From contig DASZXK010000168.1 in assembly GCA_035545855.1 (NCBI GenBank), forward strand, positions 1 through 64,000: DNA of 64,000 bases, in the 5' to 3' direction. This DNA comes from DASZVB01 sp035545855. GTDB lineage: Bacteria; Myxococcota_A; Polyangia; Polyangiales; Polyangiaceae. Position numbers and translations under genes: made by a program. The notes under the pieces were generated by a model that worked only from the letters and a program-made list of their open reading frames with translations, was not told the origin of the DNA and did no database searches. Every line of letters begins with the position of its first letter. Within the stretch, counting starts at the first letter, position 1. This document shows, one piece after another, positions 38,553 to 46,934 of this stretch.

Positions 38553-39572
38553 ATGAGAATCCAGAAGGCGTTTGCGGGCATCGCGATGGTCTCGGCGCTC
38601 GTCTCCTTCGGGAGCGTCGCGAGTGCGCATCCGCCCGCCGACGACTTCCTGAACCCGCAGAAGCCGGGTCCGCATCTCACCCTGATGCCGTTCATCGGCC
38701 CCGGGTTCCGCGCCACCTACGACCACCGCTTCGAGGTGGAGGAGGACATGAGCGAGATCCGGACGCAGGTCATCGGGACCGTCGCGCTCCCGTTCTCGGA
38801 GATCAGCGCGAACGTGGACGCGCGCTTCTTCCTCATGACCTTCGGCGGCGGCGTCGGCTACCACGACGAGTGGCACACGCTGCAGTTCAACCCGGATTCG
38901 CAGACGGGGCGGGATCGCGGCGGTGTGCCGCGGTTCGAGACGGATCCGACGATCCCGACCATCGCGACGGATCCCACGCCCGGCTATTCGGATCTCCACC
39001 GGGACGCGCGGGTCATCAAGGATCAGAACGCGGACTACACCGTGAAGCGCTGGGCGTTCGAGGAGCTCCGCTGGGGTTTCCTCGTCCCCGGCTACAGCTT
39101 CATGGGCGTGTCCCAGTTCGCCTTCCACCACAACGCGCGGCCCGACGTCTCTTACGACTGGGAGCAGGGCACCGTGATGAACGGTGGCTGGAACATCCGC
39201 TGGGAGGGCTACGCGCTCTTCCGCGGCCGGAACTTCGGGTTCATCGGGCCCGCGTTCCGCGCGCTCGTGGTTCCGCGAAACCGCACGCGCGGTTCGCATG
39301 ACGGCACCGTGACGCCGAGCGGCCTCTTGCTCCCGTATGACAGCGCGTGTCAGCCGGGCGTCGTGCAGGGCGTGGTCTGCGCCGGCACGCACGAGTTCGA
39401 GTTCCACTACGGCATCCTCGCCGGGCTCCGCCCGAACTGGATCAACGCGAACGACACGTTCCTCTTCCGCGCGTACACGACGTACGGGCTCAACAACATC
39501 CTGTTCGGGACGCACACGTTCCGGCAGCCCATCCAGCTGCTCTTCGCCTACATGGCGGACTTCGACCTGTGA
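38553..39572 (+). CDS. Outer-membrane beta-barrel protein preceding a FadL homologue
   Basis: This 339-residue protein has a signal peptide (about 1-25, cleavage after ASA-H). The rest shows repeated amphipathic strands with Tyr, Trp, Phe and Gly, as in outer-membrane barrels; I see no conserved enzyme motif. ATG 38553 is chosen because the upstream in-frame extension to 38442 would destroy the signal peptide. It ends 35 bases before the FadL-type gene in the same direction, so both probably work together in the outer membrane, for example in uptake of a hydrophobic compound. Specific family not recognised. Confidence 0.75.
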   Translation: MRIQKAFAGIAMVSALVSFGSVASAHPPADDFLNPQKPGPHLTLMPFIGPGFRATYDHRFEVEEDMSEIRTQVIGTVALPFSEISANVDARFFLMTFGGGVGYHDEWHTLQFNPDSQTGRDRGGVPRFETDPTIPTIATDPTPGYSDLHRDARVIKDQNADYTVKRWAFEELRWGFLVPGYSFMGVSQFAFHHNARPDVSYDWEQGTVMNGGWNIRWEGYALFRGRNFGFIGPAFRALVVPRNRTRGSHDGTVTPSGLLLPYDSACQPGVVQGVVCAGTHEFEFHYGILAGLRPNWINANDTFLFRAYTTYGLNNILFGTHTFRQPIQLLFAYMADFDL

Positions 39573-39607
39573 GCCCTCGGATGACGAACGTGCAAGGTCA
39601 CCGCCTC

Positions 39608-41269
39608 ATGTCTCCCCGCTTCGTCGCCGCAGTAGCGGCGAGTGCGGCGTTCGTCGTCTCTTCACCGGCGCACGCCTCGAACCCCCTCGAGTACCCTGAC
39701 AACGGCTCCGCGTCCTTCTCGCGCGGCGGGGCCTGGCTCGCGACGGCGAACGAGCCCATCGCGACGCACTACAACCCCGCGGCGCTCGCCATCCAGGGGA
39801 GCGGCGTCAGCATCGAGCAGAACCTCGCGTTCGACAAGGTTTGCTACGACCGGCGTGGCCCGGATGGTCAGGAGGAGACGGCGAGTGACGGCCTCCAGTA
39901 CCTGCCCGCATGCAACACACGCAGCGGCTTCCCGAGCGCCGTCCCGTCGATGTCGATCGCGTTCCGGGTGTCGGACAAGCTCGGCATCGGGCTGGCGGTC
40001 GTTCCCCCGTCCACCTACGTGATCGCGGAGAACTCTTTCCCGTCGACCAAGCTCGGGTACAACACCGTCACCAAGCAGTACCAGCAGGTCCCCGCGCCGT
40101 ACCGGTACCAACTGCTCGAGCAGCAATCGACGATTCTCTTCCCGACGGTGAGCGTCGGGTACGAGTTGCTCAAGAACTTCCGCGTGGGCGTCGGGTTCAT
40201 CTCCGGCATCGCGTCGATCAACACGACGGTCGGCGGCGTCGCGACCGAGAACTCCGACGTCACCGCCGACCACGCGTATGAAGACGGTTTCACGCAGCTG
40301 AAGACGAAAGACCTCTTCATGCCCGGCGTGGTGGTCGGGATCCATTGGTCGCCCGCTTCCGTGATCGACGTCGCGGCCTGGGGTCGCTACATCTCCCCGA
40401 TCGATTCCACACAGGGCGAGTTCACGCTGTCCAAGAACGCGTACGCTTCGTCCGCGGATCCGGCGTTCTCGGTGCCGAACCCGATTTGCCGCCAGGGCCA
40501 AGCGTGTCAGTCCAATTCGAACGTGCAGGTCCCCTACCGATTCGGGAACGATACATTCAGGCACTTCGTGTTTCCGATCCCCCCCGAGGTTCGCCTCGGC
40601 CTCCGCTATCACCAACCGCGCCACGGCCAGGCGAAAGCCAAAGCGCCGGCCCTGACCGTCGGTACCGACGCGCCGAAGCGGGACCCGCTCCACGAAGACG
40701 TCTTCGACGTCGAGGTCGACGGCAGCTACACGTTCAACGAAGCGGCCAACACCATCGAGATCCGCTTCGACGAGAGGAACGGGCAGGGAACCCAGCCCGT
40801 GTTTCCAGGCTACGTCCCGCCGAACGCGGACCGATGGAACGGGTTCAAGAACTCGATCGGCGTCCGCCTCGGCGGTCAGTACAACGTGATCCAGGACAAG
40901 TTCGCGGTCCGGGCCGGAACCTGGCTCGAAACGCAGGCGCAGCAGCCGGAATGGCTTCAGATCAGCTACGTGGCCGCACTTCGCGGCGGCTTCGGCGGTG
41001 GCGTCGTCTTCCGGCAAGACTTCATCGACATCTCGTTCGGCTTCCAGCACCAGTGGTCGGCCGGGCTCGACAACCACGGCCACGGCTTGATGAGGGGGAC
41101 CACGACCGCCGGAACGAATCCGGACGGCACTGATCCCAACATCAACAAGGAGCCGCCCGGCGTCACGGCGGCCACGCGGCAACAGTACCGCACGTATCAC
41201 ACCGTGAACGACGGTCGGATCACGCAGTCCGCGAACGTCTTCACGCTCGGCGGGACGATCCACTTCTGA
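39608..41269 (+). CDS. FadL/OmpP1-family outer-membrane transporter
   Basis: This 553-residue barrel belongs to the long-chain fatty acid and hydrophobic-compound transporters. The N-terminal signal peptide (about 1-23, ending A-H-A) is followed by the family signature: a Gly/Ser segment, S-R-G-G-A, A-x-A-N-E-P and H-Y-N-P-A-A-L-A near residues 36-62. About fourteen amphipathic strands are possible. The length exceeds E. coli FadL (about 446), with long loops around 260-420. ATG 39608 is preferred over ATG 39581 because AAGGT lies nine bases upstream. Acyl-CoA dehydrogenase genes and an SCP2 gene a few kilobases away fit a lipid-use neighbourhood, though not one operon. Confidence 0.88.
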   Translation: MSPRFVAAVAASAAFVVSSPAHASNPLEYPDNGSASFSRGGAWLATANEPIATHYNPAALAIQGSGVSIEQNLAFDKVCYDRRGPDGQEETASDGLQYLPACNTRSGFPSAVPSMSIAFRVSDKLGIGLAVVPPSTYVIAENSFPSTKLGYNTVTKQYQQVPAPYRYQLLEQQSTILFPTVSVGYELLKNFRVGVGFISGIASINTTVGGVATENSDVTADHAYEDGFTQLKTKDLFMPGVVVGIHWSPASVIDVAAWGRYISPIDSTQGEFTLSKNAYASSADPAFSVPNPICRQGQACQSNSNVQVPYRFGNDTFRHFVFPIPPEVRLGLRYHQPRHGQAKAKAPALTVGTDAPKRDPLHEDVFDVEVDGSYTFNEAANTIEIRFDERNGQGTQPVFPGYVPPNADRWNGFKNSIGVRLGGQYNVIQDKFAVRAGTWLETQAQQPEWLQISYVAALRGGFGGGVVFRQDFIDISFGFQHQWSAGLDNHGHGLMRGTTTAGTNPDGTDPNINKEPPGVTAATRQQYRTYHTVNDGRITQSANVFTLGGTIHF

Positions 41270-41390
41270 ATCGAGCGGGCTGCGACGCGCAGTGGCCGTG
41301 GCTGACGAGCCTGCTGCGCTCCCGCCCGGCCGCGAACGGGCAGCGCTTCCGGCTGATCGGGTGACGACGAGCGGACGTAGTCCGCGCCGG

Positions 41391-42854
41391 TCAGGGAACC
41401 GGGTCGAACGGGCACGTCTGCGGGCGCGAGCCGTCGGCAGGGACCTGGATCTTGCCGGCGGAGAACACGTGGATGGACTCGCTGTTCCAGGCGTCGTGGC
41501 AGTTGTCATGCGCCGGGCTGTTCGTCGCGGCGCACCAGTCGCCCTTCGGGATCCCGCTTCCGTCGGCTTTCGTCGGGTCCCATTTGGCGCTCCGGCAGCC
41601 TTTGAGATCGGCATTGTAGAAGCCCTCCACCTCCGCCTCCTGCTTCCCCGACTGCGTGTCCGAGGGGCCCGGGTAGCTGACGCACAGGGTCTTCAGGAGG
41701 TCGGGGCTGTAGATCTGCTCGAGCTCCGAGATGAGGAAGTAGCCCTTGATGGATGCGGGCGCTTCCGGCGGCGTCGCGCCCGGGTTGCACACGTGGTCGC
41801 CGCAGACGCCGCCGCCCCATTTCGGGTTCTTCGGGTCGTTGGAGGAGCACGGCGGACTCGAGCTCGGCTTCATCACGTCCCCACGGAACTCGCCGACGCA
41901 GTTCGGGTGCGCGGGATCGTTGAACGTGCTCTTCGTCTCGATTTCCCGGATCGGGATCGCCATGTGCGTCTTCCCGTCCTTTGCGTAGACGACCGTCCAG
42001 CCGAGTCGGCCGTACCCGTGAGCGTAGCCCCGGACGGGATCGTAGAAGAACACACCGCCGTAGCCCCGTGATCCGTACTCGCCGCCGTCGTCCAGCTTCG
42101 CGAGCAGGTCGCGACGGACCGTGTCGTCGTGGGGATCGAAATCCTCGGCGAGTCGCTTCGCAGTCGTCGGTCCGACGTGCCAGGGGCCGTCCGCGAGGCC
42201 CATCGGCTTCGGGAGCCCGGGCGGATAGTCGGCGGAAGGCGTCATTCCGCTCGTCGGGAGCCAGTACTTCTGGTCGCCCACGTACTGCTCCTCGCCGAAG
42301 CAGAATCCCGTCGCGAGCGTCGTCTGGAGTTTGTCCGCGCTGACGAAGGTCGAATAGCCGAGCATCGCGTAGTGCTTCTCGATGTCGCTCCCGCCGAGGA
42401 AGAAGTCGATGATCTGGATGTAGCCGCCGGAGCCGAGCGCGGTCCCCGTCTCGTAGCAATCCGGGTACGGGAGCTCGCTCCGTCCGGCGAGTGTCCCGTA
42501 AATGAGCGAGTCCGTATTGCCCTTCGGCGTCGTGGTTCGAATCCACGCCTGCCGCATCTGGATGTGATCCTGTCCCGTGTTGTCCCGCTTCGCGAGGCAC
42601 TCGCCGCCCTTGTCCTTGCCGTTGTCGGGGCCCGCGTAGCACTCGGCCTTCGTCGGGCAGCACTGGCCCTCGCAAGCGTTCGGGATCACGGGACGGCCGG
42701 CGTCGGGGTGGTTTCCGGAGCCTCCCTCGCCGCCTTCACCGCCGGCGGACGTCCCATTGGCGGACACTGCCGAATCCGAGATGTCCTCGTCACACGATGC
42801 GAGGGCGAAGGCGAGGCCGGTCGCCAGAACTACTCCCGTTGCGCGTCGAGTCAT
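41391..42854 (-). CDS. Cys-rich lipoprotein, twin B of a tandem pair, family unknown
   Basis: This 487-residue lipoprotein starts at ATG 42854, nine bases after GGAGG; ATG 42863 overlaps that site. Lipobox L-A-S-C has C21, followed by a Gly/Ser/Glu linker. The remaining 430 residues match twin A over nearly their whole length. Conserved blocks include CCPT, DHIQMRQ, KGNTDSL-Y, LAGRSELP, GGYIQIIDFFLGG, K-R-x-A-E-D-F-D, GYAHGYG, ETKSTFNDP, SPDLLKTLCVSYPG and C-H-D-A-W. About ten Cys are shared, suggesting disulfides in the periplasm or on the surface. I recognise no family and propose no reaction; invariant Asp/His/Glu and Trp would allow an enzyme or a binding protein. Confidence 0.85.
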   Translation of the reverse strand: MTRRATGVVLATGLAFALASCDEDISDSAVSANGTSAGGEGGEGGSGNHPDAGRPVIPNACEGQCCPTKAECYAGPDNGKDKGGECLAKRDNTGQDHIQMRQAWIRTTTPKGNTDSLIYGTLAGRSELPYPDCYETGTALGSGGYIQIIDFFLGGSDIEKHYAMLGYSTFVSADKLQTTLATGFCFGEEQYVGDQKYWLPTSGMTPSADYPPGLPKPMGLADGPWHVGPTTAKRLAEDFDPHDDTVRRDLLAKLDDGGEYGSRGYGGVFFYDPVRGYAHGYGRLGWTVVYAKDGKTHMAIPIREIETKSTFNDPAHPNCVGEFRGDVMKPSSSPPCSSNDPKNPKWGGGVCGDHVCNPGATPPEAPASIKGYFLISELEQIYSPDLLKTLCVSYPGPSDTQSGKQEAEVEGFYNADLKGCRSAKWDPTKADGSGIPKGDWCAATNSPAHDNCHDAWNSESIHVFSAGKIQVPADGSRPQTCPFDPVP

Positions 42855-42907
42855 CTTGAACATCCTCCGGGGCGGCGGCTCTCTCCCAACCAGGTGAACC
42901 GCGGGAC

Positions 42908-42947
42908 AAAAAGCAGAACGCCGACGAGGGTAGCTCGCCGGCGTTCT
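42908..42947 (-). terminator. Intrinsic terminator after twin A
   Basis: On the minus strand, a 14-base stem (13 pairs matched; arms 42915-42928 and 42934-42947) with a five-base loop is followed by GCTTTTTG (five T, 42908-42912). It lies 30 bases beyond the twin A stop codon and separates the two paralogues into distinct transcripts or tunes read-through. Confidence 0.85.
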
Positions 42948-42976
42948 CCCGTGCTTGAACGAATTGCTCGGGCGTC

Positions 42977-44485
42977 TCAGAACGCGCAGGTCTTGATCGG
43001 GTTTGCCGGATCCGTGTTGTTCTGGATGTTCGCGGCCGAGAACACGTGGATCGAGTGGCTCCGCCAGGCGTCGTGGCACTTGTCGTCCGCGGGCTGGTTC
43101 GTGCGGGCGCACCAGTCGCCGTGCGGGATCCCGGCGTTGTCCGCGAGGGTCGGGTTCCACTTGGCGCTCCGGCAGCTCTTGTTGTTCGGGTCGTAGAACC
43201 CTTCCGTTTCGACGGCTTGCTTGCTCGTGTCCGTCGCGTCCGCCCCCGGGTAGCTGACGCACAGCGTCTTCAGGAGGTCCGGACTGTAGAGCTGCTCGAG
43301 CTCCGTGATGAGGAAGTACCCGTCGGTGGTGGCGGACGCTTCGTCCTTCGAGGGATCACAGGCGTGATCCCCGCAGTTGCCGCCGCCCCATGCCGGGTTC
43401 TTCGCATCGTTGGAGCCACACGCCGGGCTCGCCGAAGCCTTCATCACGTCCCCGCGGAACGTGCCCACGCAGTTCGGCTTCGTCGGATCGTTGAACGTGC
43501 TCTTCGTCTCGACCTCGCGGATCGGGATCGAGAGGTGCGTCTTGCCGTCGGACGAGTAGACCACGGTCCAGCCGATGGATCCGTAGCCGTGGGCGTACCC
43601 GGTCTTCTCGTTGAAGTAGAAGACGCCGCCGAAGCCGTCCTTCTTGATGTTGTCCGGGTTGGCCTCGTCGAACATCTTGAGGAGCTCTTCACGCTTACCC
43701 GGCGCGCTGAGGTCGAAGTCCTCCGCGATGCGCTTGGCCTTCGTGGGACCGACGACCCACGGCGTGTCCTTCGCGCCCATGGGGAGCGGGAGGCCGGGCG
43801 GGAAGTTCAGATCCGCGGGCCGGATGTCGGCCGTCGCGAGCTGGTACTTCGGGTCGATCTGCGTTGCGTAATTGTCGTCGGTTCCGTTGCAAAACCCGTC
43901 ACTGACGGTCGTCGCCAGGTCCGCGGTCGGCACGTACTTCGCGTATCCGACGGTCGACCAATCGCCGGAGATGTCTGGGGGATTCATGCCCGCCGCCGCG
44001 CTCGCCCGGCTTCCGCCGAGGAAGAAGTCGATGATCTGGATGTAGCCGCCGGCGCCGAGCGGGCTCCGGCCCTGGTAGCAGTTCTTCATCGGCAGCTCGC
44101 TGCGTCCCGCGAGCACGCCGTAGACGAGCGAGTCCGTGTTGCCCTTCGGTCGCGTCGCGCGAATCCAGTCCTGCCTCATCTGGATGTGGTCCTTGTTCGT
44201 GTTGTCGCGGAGAGCCATGCACTCCGCGCCGGGGCCCGTCTGCCCGCTCACGTAGCAGGTCGCGTCCGTCGGACAGCACGCCGATTCGCAAGTGGTCGGC
44301 AGGTTCACGCCCCCACTGGAGCCTCCCTGGGCACCGCCACCGGATCCCGCGCCGCCCACGCCGGCTCCGCCGCTGCCCGTCTGCTGGGCGCCACCGGCGT
44401 CCTTGATGTCGTCCCCGCACGCCACGAGCCCGACCGTCGCAACCGCCGCCGTCGCGGCAAGAATCCCGAGTCCGTATCGAATCAT
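42977..44485 (-). CDS. Cys-rich lipoprotein, twin A of a tandem pair, family unknown
   Basis: This 502-residue lipoprotein starts at ATG 44485, nine bases after GGAGG. Lipobox L-V-A-C has C23, then a Gly/Ser-rich linker to about 68. It shares with twin B all the blocks listed there, by eye more than half of aligned positions, and differs by an insertion after the FFLGG block (about residues 165-180) and by lineage-specific loops. The spacing of Cys in C-E-S-A-C-C-P-T and the closing G-D-W-C-A and C-H-D-A-W regions is identical. The pair arose by tandem duplication, and both copies look intact. Twin A is transcribed first and is followed by an intrinsic terminator. Confidence 0.85.
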   Translation of the reverse strand: MIRYGLGILAATAAVATVGLVACGDDIKDAGGAQQTGSGGAGVGGAGSGGGAQGGSSGGVNLPTTCESACCPTDATCYVSGQTGPGAECMALRDNTNKDHIQMRQDWIRATRPKGNTDSLVYGVLAGRSELPMKNCYQGRSPLGAGGYIQIIDFFLGGSRASAAAGMNPPDISGDWSTVGYAKYVPTADLATTVSDGFCNGTDDNYATQIDPKYQLATADIRPADLNFPPGLPLPMGAKDTPWVVGPTKAKRIAEDFDLSAPGKREELLKMFDEANPDNIKKDGFGGVFYFNEKTGYAHGYGSIGWTVVYSSDGKTHLSIPIREVETKSTFNDPTKPNCVGTFRGDVMKASASPACGSNDAKNPAWGGGNCGDHACDPSKDEASATTDGYFLITELEQLYSPDLLKTLCVSYPGADATDTSKQAVETEGFYDPNNKSCRSAKWNPTLADNAGIPHGDWCARTNQPADDKCHDAWRSHSIHVFSAANIQNNTDPANPIKTCAF

Positions 44486-44931
44486 GATGAGTAGCCTCCG
44501 TGAGAGAAGTGCCGCCGCAGCGGGGCCGCGGTCGGTAAGGATGTCCGGCCAGTGGCAGGACTCGGCAGTGTACCGCCGGGGCGACGAGCCGCCCGTCCCT
44601 CGCGCTTCGCAGCGTACCGCTTGGTACCAGCAGAAAAAAGGCTTCGTCAACGCGAGGAATCGAACACTCGCCGGTGTCATCCGCCTCGCGTTCGACCGAC
44701 CGCGTCAGCGGGGTTCACGCGGCGACCTGAAGCGGATTCGCCGAGCGCCGGCGACCTCGGTGTGCACCGGCGCTCGGGACCGGGCCGCCCCCTTTACAGA
44801 GGCCAGCGCCCGACTAGAGTGACGCCCGCGTCAAGTTTGGACGCGCGGCCCGAATGTCGACGAGAGCAAGCCGGGGCGCCCCCGGTCGGAAAGCGGGGCG
44901 GACTGGGATTTCCCCGGAGGGGAAAGCTTCG
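44486..44931. other. Intergenic region between the twin lipoproteins and the TetR gene
   Basis: The 446 bases between these divergent genes presumably carry both promoters. Short inverted GGTACC-type elements occur near 44613-44630, but no clear -35/-10 pair is seen. The frame of the TetR gene is open from ATG 44854, which lacks a ribosome-binding site. Confidence 0.5.
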
Positions 44932-45609
44932 GTGCGTCCAGGGCGCGCGTCGGTCGGCGGCCGCGACACCGAGCCCCCCGACTCGAACGGCAAGCGCGAG
45001 CGGAACAAGGCCCAGAACCGCGCCGAGATCCTCTCCGCGGCGCGCGAGGTGTTCACCGAGCTCGGCTACGACGGCGCGACCGTCCGGGACATCATCCGGC
45101 GGACGAAGCTCGCCTCGGGCACCTTCTACAATTACTTCCCCGACAAGGAGTCCGTGTTCCGGGCGCTCTTCCGGGAGAGCGAGGAGCGGCGGCACGACTG
45201 GCTCCGCAAGGTGGAGCGGACGAGCGGCTCGTACGAGGACTACCTCCGGGACACGTTCCGCGCGTACTTCGAGTTCGTCGTCTCGGATCGAACGACCTTC
45301 GAGCTCCTCCGTCGGAACTCCCAGACCATCCGCGCGTTCTCGCGAGACCCCGTCATCGTGGACGAGGGGCAGCGGCTCGCGCGTGCGCTCGCGTCCGCGA
45401 TGGATTCGGATCTCATCCCGCGCACGGACACGCTCTTCCTCGCGAGCGCGATCCTCGGCGTCGCGTTCGAGGTCGCCGTCATCATGGTCGAGCGGGACCC
45501 GATCGACGTGGAGGGCGCGACCACGTTCGTGACGGATCTCTTCCTCGGGTTCTTCGCGCGCGTCCGTCGCGAGAAATCCGCGCCGAAACGAGCGGTACTG
45601 CGCGCATGA
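44932..45609 (+). CDS. TetR-family transcriptional regulator
   Basis: This 225-residue repressor-type regulator starts at GTG 44932, which has GGAGGGG nine bases upstream; an in-frame ATG at 44854 lacks one. A disordered basic start leads to the TetR DNA-binding domain (about 25-72), with I-L-S-A-A-R-E-V-F, G-Y-D-G-A-T-V-R-D-I and G-T-F-Y-N-Y-F-P-D-K. The C-terminal ligand domain is helical. It precedes the two acyl-CoA dehydrogenase genes on the same strand by 188 bases. TetR regulators next to such genes commonly sense acyl-CoA or fatty acids, so control of those genes is the simplest guess. Confidence 0.92.
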   Translation: MRPGRASVGGRDTEPPDSNGKRERNKAQNRAEILSAAREVFTELGYDGATVRDIIRRTKLASGTFYNYFPDKESVFRALFRESEERRHDWLRKVERTSGSYEDYLRDTFRAYFEFVVSDRTTFELLRRNSQTIRAFSRDPVIVDEGQRLARALASAMDSDLIPRTDTLFLASAILGVAFEVAVIMVERDPIDVEGATTFVTDLFLGFFARVRREKSAPKRAVLRA

Positions 45610-45797
45610 CGTCTCGGTGCGTCACGCGGAGACGGCCGCCCGGGATACGGCGATTGGCCCCGGGAGCGCGCCCGGTGAAGCTGACACAGGCGTCACGGTT
45701 TGCTAACGATTTCAGCGCTCGAGACCGGGCGAAAGCGGTGATCCCACGGGAAGCCGACCTCTCGCCGTAGCCTCAGGAAGAAAAGGGAAACGAAAGC

Positions 45798-46904
45798 ATG
45801 TACTCGTTCGAGCCCACAGAAGAGCAGCAGTCGATCGCCGATACGGTGCGCGATTTCGCGAAGAGCGAGATGCGCCCGAAGAGCATGGAAGCAGACGAGA
45901 AGGACGCCCTTCCGGAAGGCTTCCTCCAGAAGTCGTGGGACCTCGGGCTCGCCGTCGCGGCGATTCCGGAGGCCTACGGCGGGAGCGGCGTCGAGCGCTC
46001 CGCGGTGACGGGCGCCCTCCTCGCGGAGGAGCTCGGCTACGGGGACGTCGCGATGGGCATCGCGACGCTCGTCCCGGCGCTCGTGGCATACCCGCTCGTG
46101 GACTACGGCACGGAGGAGCAGAAGAAGAAGTACCTCCCGCTGTTCACGGGGAGCTCCTTCCCGAAGACGACGGCGGCGGTGGTGGAGCCGAACCCGGACT
46201 TCGATCCGACGGAGCTCGAGACGACGGCGACGAAGAAGGGGTCTTCGTACGTCCTGTCCGGGAAGAAATGTCTCGTTCCCCTCGGGAGCTCGGCGGAGCT
46301 CTTCCTCGTCTACGCGCGAGAGGGCGGCCCGGGATTCGGCAACGTACAGGCGTTCCTCGTGCCGCGCGGCGCGAAGGGTCTCACGGTCTCCGAGAAAGAG
46401 AAGAACATGGGCGTGAAGGCGCTCGATACCGTGAAGCTCACGCTCGAGAACGTCGAAGTCCCGGCCGACGCGAAGATCGGCGGGGACAAGGGCGTGAACT
46501 TCGAGAAGATCATGAGCTACTCGCGCATCGCACTCTCGTCGCTCGCGATCGGAGTTTCCCGGGCGGCGTTCGAGCACTCGGTGACGTACGCGAAGGAGCG
46601 CACGGCGTTCGGCGAGCCGATCGGGCAGCGCCAGGCCGTCGCGTTCATGGTGGCGGACATGGCGCTCGAGATCGACGCGATGCGCGTCCTCGTGTGGGAA
46701 GCGGCGTGGCACCTCGACAAGGGCGGCCCCGCCACGCAGGAGACCGTGCTCGCGAAGATGTACAGCGACAAGAACTCGCTCAAGGTGACGGACAACGCCG
46801 TCCAGGTGATGGGCGGCCACGGCTACATCCGGGAAAACCCGGTCGAGGGGTGGCTGCGCCACGCGCGCGGCTTCTACACGTTCGACGGAATGGCTCTGGT
46901 CTGA
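45798..46904 (+). CDS. Acyl-CoA dehydrogenase-like protein with altered active site
   Basis: This 368-residue member of the acyl-CoA dehydrogenase family has the helical N-domain (about 1-120), beta domain and C-terminal helical bundle. The R-T-A-F-G-E-P-I-G-Q-R-Q-A motif and G-G-H-G-Y-I near the end are normal. Two standard active-site elements are not. The T-E-P-x-A-G-S-D loop reads V-V-E-P-N-P-D-F-D near 127, and the catalytic Glu in the usual E-G-T position is D363 in F-D-G-M. No compensating Glu is seen at the helix G position used by isovaleryl- and long-chain dehydrogenases. It may be a non-catalytic partner of the next gene, as in two-gene heterotetrameric enzymes of mycobacteria. Confidence 0.88.
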   Translation: MYSFEPTEEQQSIADTVRDFAKSEMRPKSMEADEKDALPEGFLQKSWDLGLAVAAIPEAYGGSGVERSAVTGALLAEELGYGDVAMGIATLVPALVAYPLVDYGTEEQKKKYLPLFTGSSFPKTTAAVVEPNPDFDPTELETTATKKGSSYVLSGKKCLVPLGSSAELFLVYAREGGPGFGNVQAFLVPRGAKGLTVSEKEKNMGVKALDTVKLTLENVEVPADAKIGGDKGVNFEKIMSYSRIALSSLAIGVSRAAFEHSVTYAKERTAFGEPIGQRQAVAFMVADMALEIDAMRVLVWEAAWHLDKGGPATQETVLAKMYSDKNSLKVTDNAVQVMGGHGYIRENPVEGWLRHARGFYTFDGMALV

Positions 46905-46934
46905 GAAACGACGGGAAAACAGGAGAACAGAACG

